This document shows, piece by piece, positions 51,530 to 60,091 of a stretch of 64,000 bases of DNA. Under the pieces are notes generated by a model, which saw only the letters and a list, made by a program, of their open reading frames with translations, did no database searches and had not been told where the DNA came from. Origin of the DNA: JBARKJ01 sp963698885 (GTDB lineage: Bacteria > Nitrospirota > JACRHJ01); assembly GCA_963698885.1 (NCBI GenBank), contig CAVOSJ010000001.1, forward strand, positions 53,100 through 117,099, in the 5' to 3' direction. The stretch's first letter is position 1, and every line of letters starts with the position of its first letter. The translations under genes and the position numbers were made by a program.

Positions 51530-51946
51530 ATGGCTAAAGAGTTTGAAATCCTCGATTCATATGTACAGTCCCAGAAAGAGTTCATGGAGACGTGGATGAA
51601 CACCCAGAAGGAGCTCTGGGAGCGCATGTCTGAATCTACCCGGAAGATGCAGGAGGCGATGCTGAACCCGATCTGCCAGACCCAGTCCCAGGGCGAGGGC
51701 GCGCAGGCCACGCAAAAAGAGGCTTTCAATGTCTACAACACGATGGTGGAGACCGTGGTAAACACCTCCAAGGCCTATACCGACGAAGTCATCAAGATGC
51801 AGGAAGCCTTGAGGCATACCATGGACAAGCAGATGGAGATAGGCCGGAGGATGAGCACCAACCTGTTCGAGATGGGCAGGCACGCGGCCGAAGAGGCCAG
51901 CCGGAAGGCCCAGGCGGCGGAGCAGGGCGCGGAAGAAGCGGCCTGA
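51530..51946 (+). CDS. Phasin-like PHA granule-associated protein
   Basis: The 138-residue protein is almost entirely amphipathic helix: AKEFEILDSYVQSQKEFMETWMNTQKELWERMSESTRKMQEAM, then VYNTMVETVVNTSKAYTDEVIKMQEALRHTMDKQMEIGRRMSTNLFEMGRHAAEEA. The C-terminal half is phasin-like, while the QKEFMETWMNTQKELW start resembles the N-terminus of PhaE (KSQEKFVQSWIES). It ends in an Ala/Glu-rich tail. A GGAGG site lies before the ATG. It lies between the small helical gene and phaE and probably covers granules or helps the synthase assemble. Confidence 0.8.
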   Translation: MAKEFEILDSYVQSQKEFMETWMNTQKELWERMSESTRKMQEAMLNPICQTQSQGEGAQATQKEAFNVYNTMVETVVNTSKAYTDEVIKMQEALRHTMDKQMEIGRRMSTNLFEMGRHAAEEASRKAQAAEQGAEEAA

Positions 51947-52012
51947 CCTGGGCCGGGGAGGCCGGGGTTGGCTCGGGCGTACTGAGGTGGATGGGGAGGC
52001 CGGAGGAATTTT

Positions 52013-53107
52013 ATGGCTACGGATGCGGCGGGTTATTTCGGGGACTGGTTTAAGTCGCAGGAGAAGTTCGTCCAGTCGTGGATAGAATCGGCGGGGGAAC
52101 TGAGGCAGGCGCTTTTCGTGCCGCCGGAGAAGCAGGCCCCGCGCGACGACATCGGCAAGCTCTTCCTGAAGCTTTACAACTCATGGCTTCAGACTGCCGC
52201 CCATTCAATACCGGACACAAAATACCCGAACGTCAGCGTCTTGAAAGACGCCTTACTCAAGTCGTGCAACGGCCAGAACGTATACCTGAAGCTCTATGAG
52301 GTATGGATGCCGCTTTTCCAGGCCATGCAGGAGAAGGCGACGGACCCGGGCGTCTATCAGAAGCTTTTAGACCCGGCCAAGTTAAAGGAGGTCATAGACA
52401 ACACCTTCGGGTTCAGCCCGGACGGCATAAAGGAACTATCAAGCCAGACCTCCAAGGTGTACGACACCTGGAGCATCGCGGCGACCGAATTCCTGGGGCC
52501 CTGGATGGACGGCGTGCAGGACAACATCAAGAACCTCCCGCAGCTCATCCAGGGCCACCCTGAATCCATCACCAACATCTTCCATAACGTCTTCAACTCC
52601 TACGACAGCACCTTCGGCAAGATCTTCCACGTAAGGCAGGTGGGCAAGGACAGGGAGAAGATAGAGCTTCTGCTCCATGGGATGGACGACTTGTCCGTCT
52701 TCATGTCGAAGGCGGTAAAATACCAGTACGTGATGTACATGACGGGGCTGAAGGCGGCGGAGAGGGTGGTCGAGGTTTTCGCCAGCCGGATAAAGGATAA
52801 CGAGATACGGGGGTTCAACGAGTTCTTCGACCTGTGGATGGACGTATCCGAGAAGAAATACCTCGAACTGGGAAAGACGAAGGAATACGCCATGCTGCAG
52901 GGCGACCTGATGAACTCGGCGGTGACCGTCAGAGGGCATAATTTCAAGCTCATGGAGCTGTACCTCTACGACGTCCCGGTCGCGCTCCGCTCCGAGATGG
53001 ACGACCTCTACAAGACCATCTACGTCCTGAAGAAAAAGATCAGGGGCCTGGAGAGGCGGGTGGACGAGTTAAGCGCGGAGCCGGACGAGAAGAGGGAGGC
53101 GGCATGA
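52013..53107 (+). CDS. phaE: Class III PHA synthase subunit PhaE
   Basis: The 364-residue protein starts ATDAAGYFGDWFKSQEKFVQSWIES and has the PhaE-family pattern: helical N-terminal part, FHVRQVGKDREKIELLLHGMDDLSVFMSKAVKYQYVMY in the middle, and FDLWMDVSEKKYLELGKTKEYAMLQGDLMNSAVTVR towards the C-terminus, with the charged C-terminal coiled coil LKKKIRGLERRVDELSA. PhaE lacks catalytic residues and activates PhaC in class III synthases. It overlaps phaC by four bases (ATGA). Confidence 0.9.
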   Translation: MATDAAGYFGDWFKSQEKFVQSWIESAGELRQALFVPPEKQAPRDDIGKLFLKLYNSWLQTAAHSIPDTKYPNVSVLKDALLKSCNGQNVYLKLYEVWMPLFQAMQEKATDPGVYQKLLDPAKLKEVIDNTFGFSPDGIKELSSQTSKVYDTWSIAATEFLGPWMDGVQDNIKNLPQLIQGHPESITNIFHNVFNSYDSTFGKIFHVRQVGKDREKIELLLHGMDDLSVFMSKAVKYQYVMYMTGLKAAERVVEVFASRIKDNEIRGFNEFFDLWMDVSEKKYLELGKTKEYAMLQGDLMNSAVTVRGHNFKLMELYLYDVPVALRSEMDDLYKTIYVLKKKIRGLERRVDELSAEPDEKREAA

Positions 53108-54447
53108 ACGGCATGGCGGCGGCTTTCGATTCGAAAAATATAATCAAGGAACTGGGCGAGCTGAGCGAGAAGACCATAAAGGGCCTTCAGACGATCTCGA
53201 CTATCGAGAAGATAGACGTCGGCACGGCGCCGAAGGAGCTTGTATTCGAGGAAGACAAGCTGCAACTGTACCACTACGTCCAGGAGGGGAAGATAACGTG
53301 CAAGGTCCCCGTGCTCATCGTCTACGCGCTCGTGAACCGGCAGTACATGCTGGACCTCCAGCCGGACAGGAGCCTCATCCGGAAGCTCCTTCAGAAGGGG
53401 CTGGACATCTATATCATAGACTGGGGCTATCCTACGAAGCAGGACATGTACGTCACCCTGGACGACTACATAGACGAATACATAAACGACTGCGTCGATT
53501 TTATAACGAAGACGACTCCTGCCAAAAAAGTGAACCTGATGGGGATATGCCAGGGCGGGACCTTCTCCACGATTTATGCCGCGCTCTATCCCGAGAAGGT
53601 GCAGAACCTGGTGACCTTGGTCACGCCGATCGATTTCGATACGCACGACGCCCTTCTTTTTTCCTGGGCGGACTATATGGACGCGGACAAGATCGCCGAG
53701 GTGTTCAGGGTGGTGCCGGGCGAGTTTTTAAACGCGGGTTTTCTGATGATGGCGCCGTTCACGCTCAACATCCGCAAGTACGTCGAGATGATAGACATAA
53801 TGGAGGACAGGGAGAAACTCCTTAATTTCCTGCGGATGGAGAAATGGATTTTCGACAGCCCCGGACAGGCGGGCGCCGCGTACAGCCGGTTCATAAAGGA
53901 AATGTACCAGCAGAACAAGCTGGTAAAAGGAGAGCTCACGATTAACGGCAAAAAGGTGGACCTGAAAAATATAAAGATGCCTCTGCTCAACATCTACGCC
54001 AGCTCCGACCACCTTGTCCCGCCCAGCTCCACCAAGCCGCTTAACGACCTCGTAGGTTCTGATGATAAATCCCTCTACGAGTTCAAGGGCGGACACATCG
54101 GCGTCTTCGTCGGCTCGAAATCCCAGAAAGAACTGGCCCCGAATATTTCCAAATGGCTGCACGACCGCTCGCTGTGCGACGAACCGGGACCGTCCGGAAA
54201 CGCCGCCCCGGCGAGGGAGACCGCCCCGGCCAGGGGGGCCGCCCCGGCAAATGCGGCGCAAGCGGCGGCGGGGACGGCGGCGGTGGCGGGTGCGGCGCGG
54301 ATGGCGGAAGGCGTGGCGCACACGGCGGAAGTGCCGGCGAAGAAAGCGTCCGGCGCGGCAGTTGCAGCGCCGAAGGCAAAAGCCGCGAAACCCAAGGCCG
54401 AAGAACCTCCGCGCGCGAAGAAGGCGGCAAAGAAAAAGAAGAAATGA
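53104..54447 (+). CDS. phaC: Class III PHA synthase catalytic subunit PhaC with histone-like C-terminal tail
   Basis: The first 360 residues match class III PhaC: the lipase-like box GICQGG with catalytic Cys149, Asp302 in YASSDHLVPP and His331 in FKGGHIGVF, numbering that coincides with the Allochromatium enzyme. It polymerises 3-hydroxyacyl-CoA into PHA with PhaE. Most class III PhaC end near residue 355. Here about 87 residues follow, rich in Ala, Pro and Lys, ending PKAKAAKPKAEEPP and a run of AKKAAKKKKK, resembling the DNA-binding AAKP tails of PhaF phasins and histone-H1-like proteins. The tail is GC-rich and low-complexity. A terminator follows at 54496. Confidence 0.95.
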   Translation: MNGMAAAFDSKNIIKELGELSEKTIKGLQTISTIEKIDVGTAPKELVFEEDKLQLYHYVQEGKITCKVPVLIVYALVNRQYMLDLQPDRSLIRKLLQKGLDIYIIDWGYPTKQDMYVTLDDYIDEYINDCVDFITKTTPAKKVNLMGICQGGTFSTIYAALYPEKVQNLVTLVTPIDFDTHDALLFSWADYMDADKIAEVFRVVPGEFLNAGFLMMAPFTLNIRKYVEMIDIMEDREKLLNFLRMEKWIFDSPGQAGAAYSRFIKEMYQQNKLVKGELTINGKKVDLKNIKMPLLNIYASSDHLVPPSSTKPLNDLVGSDDKSLYEFKGGHIGVFVGSKSQKELAPNISKWLHDRSLCDEPGPSGNAAPARETAPARGAAPANAAQAAAGTAAVAGAARMAEGVAHTAEVPAKKASGAAVAAPKAKAAKPKAEEPPRAKKAAKKKKK

Positions 54448-54495
54448 AGGCGACGTCTCACTACAGCATCATAGAGCGAGCCCGCTCTCAGTTTT

Positions 54496-54529
54496 ACAGG
54501 CGGCCTTTAAAGGCCGCCTGTGTTGTTTT
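54496..54529 (+). terminator. Rho-independent terminator of the PHA operon
   Basis: A perfect 26-base palindrome, ACAGGCGGCCTTT/AAAGGCCGCCTGT (54496-54521), followed by GTTGTTTT. It lies about 50 bases after the phaC stop. Confidence 0.85.
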
Positions 54530-54557
54530 AAATGGAAGTCAGCCTCCGCGCGCTTAA

Positions 54558-55574
54558 TCAAAAGGCATATTGCATGCCGAGTAGCCACTGGATGTCATTC
54601 TCTGCCCTTCCGGGACTCGGATTACTGTCGTGGTCGAGTATATTGGCAAACCGAAGGGCCCATGCGGAGCCTAACGGCGCGGACAGCGCGGCTTCATTGT
54701 GGAGAAGGTATCGCCCAACATGGTCGAGGCGGGGGTAGAGGATTAAACCGTCAGTGAAAATGATGAAATTTGCGATGTTGTACTTGAAGTTCCCGCCGAT
54801 TCTCGCGGAGAGGAAGTCTTCGTCGCTCCTGGTTTCGTGGCTCTCGTGGATATACGACAACCCGGCTTCAACACTCAAGGACTTTATCGGGTCGTCCCAG
54901 ATCTGATATCCAACGCCAGGGCCGACGGCGACCCTGAGCTTCAAGTCGCGAAAGGTGTCGCTCAGCAATTCTGTACCTAAATAACCATATAATTTCTTCG
55001 TAAAGAAATAGTCATAATGCAGATAACCGTAATGATTGCGTGCCGTGACCGAGCCATTCTCCTGGGAATAGTTGAACTGATATCCGAGGTCGAATTTGTC
55101 CGTCTCCGTTTTTCTGGAGGCCGCGATGGCGATAGACGCTCCGTTTCTGTGCGTGTTTCCGGTCGAGTCGTTGGCCCCGACGGTGATGCTGCCTGTCCAT
55201 TTGACGGGAGGGGGATTAATCGATGCAACCTTTGCCCAGTCGAATGTGGTCGCCTGCCGCTGCTCACTTCCCTCAACTTTGACCTGACCATCCTCTGTCG
55301 TTTGAAGCTGCCCTTTCAAGACCTCGCCGTCTTGCAGATGTACCTCCACGGGAGATGTCGTGGAGACTTTTTTTATCTTCGTTACATCAATGTCGATGGA
55401 GCCTGCGTAATCCGTCTTAAGGGTGAGCTTGCCCGCCACGATTTTTTCTATCGTCCCGCTGAGAGAATCTCCATTGTCGAGGGTGACCTGATCGGCCCGC
55501 GCATCCTGAGTAAAAGCGAAATAAAATAAAGACACAAGACATAACGTCAAAGCGCACTGGTGCTTCTTGTTCAT
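54558..55574 (-). CDS. DUF481 outer-membrane beta-barrel protein
   Basis: The 338-residue product has a signal peptide (cleavage near ARADQV). A small N-terminal beta-domain (VTLDNGDSLSGTIEKIVAGKLTLKT, with a repeat at HLQDGEVLKGQLQTT) is followed by a DUF481 barrel of about 200 residues: TGSITVGANDSTGNTHRNGASIAIAASRK, FDLGYQFNYSQENG, FTKKLYGYLGTELLSDTFRDLKLR and a C-terminal Phe (LLGMQYAF) typical for barrel insertion. It is a putative salt-stress or porin-like outer-membrane protein; the function is uncertain. Gene position beside mscL on the same strand hints at osmotic stress. Confidence 0.85.
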   Translation of the reverse strand: MNKKHQCALTLCLVSLFYFAFTQDARADQVTLDNGDSLSGTIEKIVAGKLTLKTDYAGSIDIDVTKIKKVSTTSPVEVHLQDGEVLKGQLQTTEDGQVKVEGSEQRQATTFDWAKVASINPPPVKWTGSITVGANDSTGNTHRNGASIAIAASRKTETDKFDLGYQFNYSQENGSVTARNHYGYLHYDYFFTKKLYGYLGTELLSDTFRDLKLRVAVGPGVGYQIWDDPIKSLSVEAGLSYIHESHETRSDEDFLSARIGGNFKYNIANFIIFTDGLILYPRLDHVGRYLLHNEAALSAPLGSAWALRFANILDHDSNPSPGRAENDIQWLLGMQYAF

Positions 55575-55632
55575 GATACCCCCTTTTTATTGGTATCCAA
55601 CGGCTTATCCTGCGTTATTGAACAAGCTTTAC

Positions 55633-56088
55633 TTAAGCCCCTGCCTTCAACTCCGCCGTACAATGGGCGCAGCGAGTTGCCTTAAGCGGGATGACGGATA
55701 GACAATGAGGGCATTCTTTCGTTGCGGCAACAGGCGGCGGGGCTTCCTGTTGTCTATGCTTATTTATGAAACGGACAACGAAGAAAACCGAGAACCCGAT
55801 AATCAGAAAGCTGATTATCGTATTGATAAAAACGCCGACGTTGAGAGTCACCGCACCGGCGGCTTTGGCGACGGCGAGTGAACTGTACGGGCCGGGAATC
55901 CTGCCTTCCTTCAGCAGGATAAAGAGGTTGGCGAAATCGACATTTCCCAGGAGAAGCCCGATAGGCGGCATGATGATATCCGCCACGAGTGAACTGATTA
56001 TTGTGCCGAAGGCCGCGCCGATAACGATGCCGACGGCCATATCGATCATGTTTCCCTTCAGTGCGAATTCTTTATATTCTTTCAGCAT
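55633..56088 (-). CDS. mscL: Large-conductance mechanosensitive channel MscL with C-terminal zinc ribbon
   Basis: I use ATG 56088 (MLKEYKEFALKGNMIDMAVGI), the standard MscL N-terminus, rather than the in-frame ATG at 56118, which would add ten unrelated residues. It has TM1 (DMAVGIVIGAAFGTIISSLVADIIMPPIG) with the pore-lining Gly/Val pattern, a periplasmic loop and TM2 (VGVFINTIISFLIIGFSVFFVVRFIN). The usual C-terminal helix is replaced by APPPVAATKECPHCLSVIPLKATRCAHCT, two CxxC knuckles that form a zinc ribbon. The channel opens under hypo-osmotic tension to release solutes. The gene is followed on the same strand by the DUF481 gene 59 bases away. Confidence 0.9.
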   Translation of the reverse strand: MLKEYKEFALKGNMIDMAVGIVIGAAFGTIISSLVADIIMPPIGLLLGNVDFANLFILLKEGRIPGPYSSLAVAKAAGAVTLNVGVFINTIISFLIIGFSVFFVVRFINKHRQQEAPPPVAATKECPHCLSVIPLKATRCAHCTAELKAGA

Positions 56089-56290
56089 GGCATGGCATTC
56101 TCCGTCCGGTATCTTCAATCGTCAATTACGGCGGCAATAATGCTGAAAGATAGCGGTGTCGTGACTGGTTGTATTAGGAATATCCATAAATATATCACGC
56201 AAATAGACTTTTGTCGTGACGCCGTTTTTGAGTGCGGAGCATTTTGGCTATGCCTTCAGTGGCACCCCCGAGGTCGGTTCTTGTTAACCA

Positions 56291-56299
56291 TGCTATAAT
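56291..56299 (+). promoter_or_regulatory. Extended -10 promoter for the small secreted protein gene
   Basis: TGCTATAAT carries both the extended TGN element and a perfect -10 hexamer (56294-56299), about 57 bases before the ATG at 56356. No good -35 is needed or seen. Confidence 0.55.
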
Positions 56300-56355
56300 T
56301 GAAATCAAAGCGCAAAGTGGGGCACTATACAAGGCGATATAACAAGGAGGTTCGC

Positions 56356-56721
56356 ATGAGGAAATATCTGGTTGCCATCCTGTCTGTCCTGACGTTTGTC
56401 GTATTTACCGGGGGCGCATTTGCCGACGAAAACGTGAAGCCGGCGCCCGTTAACCCTAAGAACCCCTGTGCCGGCAAGAAAAATTGCGGGCTCGAGGGTG
56501 TCCATATGGTCACCGGCACGCTTAAGTCAATAGACAAGAAAAAAGGCGAGATGGTGTTGACCGGCGAGGACGGCAAAGACACGACCTTCAAGATAAAGGA
56601 GATGCAAGGCAAGAAAGTCAAGGCCGGGGACAAGGTCGAGGTGACCTGCATGATAAAGGGTGAAGAATGCTATGCAAGAAAGGTGACGAAGGTAGAGAAA
56701 TCCCGCAGCGAAAAACCATGA
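56356..56721 (+). CDS. Small secreted protein, unknown function
   Basis: ATG 56356 follows AAGGAGG and gives a 121-residue protein with a signal peptide (MRKYLVAILSVLTFVVFTGGAFA). The mature part of about 98 residues has two Cys in PCAGKKNCG, and a beta-rich domain (MVTGTLKSIDKKKGEMVLTGEDGKDTTFKIKEMQGKKVKAGDKVEVTCMIKGEECYARKV) resembling OB-fold or DUF5666-like periplasmic domains. The four Cys could pair as disulfides. The frame extends upstream to 56299 but the extra N-terminal residues are charged and non-homologous. No neighbour explains its role. Confidence 0.75.
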   Translation: MRKYLVAILSVLTFVVFTGGAFADENVKPAPVNPKNPCAGKKNCGLEGVHMVTGTLKSIDKKKGEMVLTGEDGKDTTFKIKEMQGKKVKAGDKVEVTCMIKGEECYARKVTKVEKSRSEKP

Positions 56722-56872
56722 TGGGCGCTTAGAGCGCAACGCAAAATAGATAGGATAGAAAAGGCAGTCTGCCTGAGATGCCCCTCCAGGCCGGCTGCCT
56801 TCTCTAAAGCCCGGCCGCTCTTAAATCCAGGCGGGAAATCAGGGGGAAATTCGGGACAATTCCACATATTTT

Positions 56873-56953
56873 TTAATTTTTTTCTTCGACCAGTTTTATC
56901 TCATCGTCCGTCAGGTCGTACAGCTTATAAACCAGCGCATACCGTTTAACACT
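56873..56953 (-). pseudogene. C-terminal relic of a second, older type IIG-like restriction-modification gene
   Basis: Directly after the stop of the restriction-modification gene, and in the same frame, the minus strand reads SVKRYALVYKLYDLTDDEIKLVEEKN and then stops. This is the typical C-terminal end of Eco57I-like N6-adenine methyltransferase/endonuclease proteins (VYxLYxLTxxEIxxVE). The intact gene beside it has a different C-terminus and is much more AT-rich. The segment is therefore read as a leftover of another gene. Confidence 0.6.
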
Positions 56954-59764
56954 TTATTTAAAATACCCATACTCATGAGTTAACATTTGGTAAATTTCTT
57001 CTCGCACCTCCTTAGTCTTTGCAGAGATGTTCTCAAATAGCCCCATCAGATCTTCTGCATTGTGCTTCTCCGCATATTTGCGAATTTGAATAAGTCCTGA
57101 ATGTGGTGTGGCAAAATCCTCATAATTAAAATACTTAAAATAGGGCTCATCTTGCAAGCCAGCGTTGCGTAGGACCTGCCCCTTGCAGTATTGATGGTTC
57201 CACTTTCTGTAGAGTTGCTTCACAAGTTCTACTAATTCCACGGCCAATTGTGATTTCGAATCAATTTCACTATCAAGAGTCTTTGCCCAAAATGATTCAG
57301 GATTAGTTGGACAGAGTGGATTATCAACAAATATCTCAGGAGCCCCTTCTATAGGATTGTCCTTTTCGAACCTTGTAACCAAGCAACGGTTCTCAGACAA
57401 ACCAAAAGCGAAACATAGAGAATAAAATATTTTTTCTTTATGCTCGGGAATGTTTGGAGCCCAGATATCAAATTGGTTCGCCCAGATAGGATATTTACCA
57501 TTCACTGCCTTTGATACAGCAAACCACATAAACGTTGTCTTGGCCGAGTTGATTTCAAATGCACAAAATCCATATTTGTCAGGTGGCCCGCCAAGTATTC
57601 GAGTCTTATTAACCGATTTGAAGTCATTATCTAGTCTAAACCAAACTCGGTCGCACTTTTTTGACATGCGTCCATAATTATCCTGCCCAACTCTTACAGG
57701 TGTATTATCATCATAAAATCCACAAAACTCTCCGGCAGGATTTCCACACCTGCGCTGTATTTTGTAATGCTTCTCTTTGTCTTTTATTGGGAAGCCACTT
57801 ACAATTTTGCCTACTTCGTCCTTTGTCTTTGCAACACTGTAATCATAGCGGGGTTGTAAAATAAGATTACCTGACTTGCTTGCAATTTTTGGAAGGAGAG
57901 TTCTGATGTCGCCTCGTGTGTTATTAAACCTTACGTCCTTTGTTGCAAGGATTAGACTTTTCGATTTCTCTGATATGGTTTGTATCGACAAATTCCAATT
58001 GATCTGCAAATCGGATTTTGTCAAATGCGTTAGGTCCTTCACCACGACGTTATTCTTATTTCCCTCTTCCTTATAGTGGTAGCTCCAAATGGTAAAAGAA
58101 ATAGGAAAGCGCCCCTTGATCTTGAAGAACTCGTTTCCCAGAACGATGAAACCCATCTCGTATTTAAAATATTTGTCAAAAAGTTTCCTGAATGCGACAT
58201 AGGATGGTCTCGGGATTAGCCACGATGTCGGGGTGAAGATTAGAATCAAAGGAGTCTCAACTTTATCTGTGTCCAACGGTGCGGGTAGATGGAAGTTATC
58301 TAAATTCAACTCCATGACTGGCATGTCACCCATTTGGACACGGGAGATATTTATAATTTGCCCAAGGAAAGCCAAATATCGTTCTTTCCCGGCATCATTG
58401 CCTGTCAAGTCGAGAATTGATGGGTGAATCTGATATGACGCCTCAACTTCATCGCGGACTTCTTCGTTTTCATCCGTGTTTTTGTAGGGCGGATTGAGCA
58501 GAAATGCAATCGGCTTGTCGAACTTAAAATTTTGCTCCGTTAGCTCCGCCATAAGACGGCTCACGTAATTCTCAGCCGACTTGTCCAAGAAGTTCAGACC
58601 TTCGTTTTTACTTGTCTTAGGAATAATGGTGAAACCACCGTCGATTTGGTCAGGGTCCAGCTTCATTCTCCGTTCAATTGTTTTTAGTAAGTCGGGCTGT
58701 AACTCAGAAATAATTTTGTGCTTAAGATGTCCTCTCCAACTTGTCACCAAGTTGCCAGAGCCACCAGCAGGATCAAGAACGATATATTTGTCACTTAGCC
58801 TATTTTCAAAAAACTCATGAACGAACCAAAGTGCAAATTTGCTGAGATTGTTGTCCGTGAAAAAAATACCATGCTGCTTGGCATATTCCGGTTTAATTCG
58901 CGTTATAACCTCGTCGAATCGGCTGAAATAGTAATCAACCGTCAGACCGGAGCCCTCGTTTGTGAAGACGAATCGGTTCTCTACGAACTTTTTGAACTCT
59001 TCGTGAAAACGGGGTTTAATTTTCAGTTCCTCGCTATATCGTGTTCCCTTTTGTCCGAATACACGGACTTTGTCGGAGGATTCATCAAATGCAACCTTTG
59101 AGGTAACATCCCAGAAACCAACAATGGCATAGAAACAGTGAACAGCATCTAACGGGTCGGTGAAGAATTGTTCAAGTTGAGCGATATGATCAATAAAGTT
59201 ATGCGTGTTGATTTGAATACGCTCCGCTTCTAAGTTCTTCAACGCTTGAACGAACTCTGGCAGTGCCGTGTCAAAATCCCTCTTAAATAATCCTTCAAGG
59301 TCATCAGGAAGTAGGCTAAAAATGGCAGCTCTTATAATTTCTGAGGCTTGTGCTTTTGTTGTCCGTCTTGCATTCTGAACCCCTATGTCATTTGGAGCTG
59401 CCGATGCATCCGCTTCTGCCGATAGGCGCTTAGCATAATCGGGAATGTTAGTTACTTTCCATACGGCAATAAATTTCCGGGTCACAACGCAGACCGCAGA
59501 GAATGTCAACCCTTTCTTTGCATAATGGAGTGCTTGATAAAATCCTTTTTTCCAATCATCGAAATCGGATTTAAGTTCGACCAGCAACTTTCCTTCAATA
59601 TAGATATCAGCACCTTCAGCATCCGATTCTTTTTTGAACTTGTTGCCGAATAATTTCTTAAACAAAGGAAATACGAAATAGTCCTTGGCTTTCTCGCTAC
59701 CAGGATTTAGCAGGTAATCCCTGAATTGGTCAAGCTCAATACCATACGAGGCTGATTTCTTCAT
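56954..59764 (-). CDS. Type IIG-like restriction-modification enzyme (PD-(D/E)xK nuclease plus N6-adenine methyltransferase)
   Basis: The 936-residue protein has an N-terminal nuclease-like region (Asp53, Glu63 and Lys65 in GADIYIEGKLLVELK), a helical region, then a gamma-class N6-adenine methyltransferase with motif I DPAGGSG (331-337) and the catalytic NPPY (424-427), followed by a large C-terminal part that likely recognises the target sequence. This single-chain arrangement is that of type IIG/Eco57I-like enzymes that cut and methylate. Codon use and base composition are AT-rich compared with every neighbour, a sign of recent transfer. It begins at the base after the stop of a 59-residue frame (TAG then ATG). 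Target site unknown. Confidence 0.85.
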   Translation of the reverse strand: MKKSASYGIELDQFRDYLLNPGSEKAKDYFVFPLFKKLFGNKFKKESDAEGADIYIEGKLLVELKSDFDDWKKGFYQALHYAKKGLTFSAVCVVTRKFIAVWKVTNIPDYAKRLSAEADASAAPNDIGVQNARRTTKAQASEIIRAAIFSLLPDDLEGLFKRDFDTALPEFVQALKNLEAERIQINTHNFIDHIAQLEQFFTDPLDAVHCFYAIVGFWDVTSKVAFDESSDKVRVFGQKGTRYSEELKIKPRFHEEFKKFVENRFVFTNEGSGLTVDYYFSRFDEVITRIKPEYAKQHGIFFTDNNLSKFALWFVHEFFENRLSDKYIVLDPAGGSGNLVTSWRGHLKHKIISELQPDLLKTIERRMKLDPDQIDGGFTIIPKTSKNEGLNFLDKSAENYVSRLMAELTEQNFKFDKPIAFLLNPPYKNTDENEEVRDEVEASYQIHPSILDLTGNDAGKERYLAFLGQIINISRVQMGDMPVMELNLDNFHLPAPLDTDKVETPLILIFTPTSWLIPRPSYVAFRKLFDKYFKYEMGFIVLGNEFFKIKGRFPISFTIWSYHYKEEGNKNNVVVKDLTHLTKSDLQINWNLSIQTISEKSKSLILATKDVRFNNTRGDIRTLLPKIASKSGNLILQPRYDYSVAKTKDEVGKIVSGFPIKDKEKHYKIQRRCGNPAGEFCGFYDDNTPVRVGQDNYGRMSKKCDRVWFRLDNDFKSVNKTRILGGPPDKYGFCAFEINSAKTTFMWFAVSKAVNGKYPIWANQFDIWAPNIPEHKEKIFYSLCFAFGLSENRCLVTRFEKDNPIEGAPEIFVDNPLCPTNPESFWAKTLDSEIDSKSQLAVELVELVKQLYRKWNHQYCKGQVLRNAGLQDEPYFKYFNYEDFATPHSGLIQIRKYAEKHNAEDLMGLFENISAKTKEVREEIYQMLTHEYGYFK

Positions 59765-59944
59765 CTAATGCCGTACCTCCTCCTCGTTATAGCGCCCGTT
59801 CATGCGGGAGTCATAGTTCTCCTCGAACCGCTCTAACAGCCGGACTACCTTCTCCCTCGCCTCTTCAAAGGACATATTTTTTCCTGCTCTTAATAGCTCC
59901 TCCTGCTTAATCGGCCAAGCCGTCATCGGTTCACATTTATTCAT
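59765..59944 (-). pseudogene. N-terminal relic of an older type IIG-like restriction-modification gene (59 residues)
   Basis: The 59-residue frame begins MNKCEPMTAWPIKQEELLRAG and continues FEEAREKVVRLLERFEENY and NGRYNEEEVRH before TAG. The helical ERFEEN...GRYNEEExR stretch is the usual N-terminal beginning of Eco57I-like methyltransferase/endonucleases, which go on with xEFIDPxFxxLGWD. Here the similarity stops at the junction with the AT-rich gene. It may still be translated and coupled to the downstream gene (adjacent stop and start), so a small regulatory role is possible, but a relic is the simpler reading. Too short for most gene callers. Confidence 0.55.
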
Positions 59945-60091
59945 ATATAAATAGAAAAATCAACAAATTTCACCGGGTATCAAATTCATGACGTCTGTAA
60001 GGGCATTACAAGCCATTTCAGGGGGTCCGGGAGGGGTTTTCAAGACATGCGTTTTTAGCGGCCAGAATGTATATTATCCCTTATTTTATAT

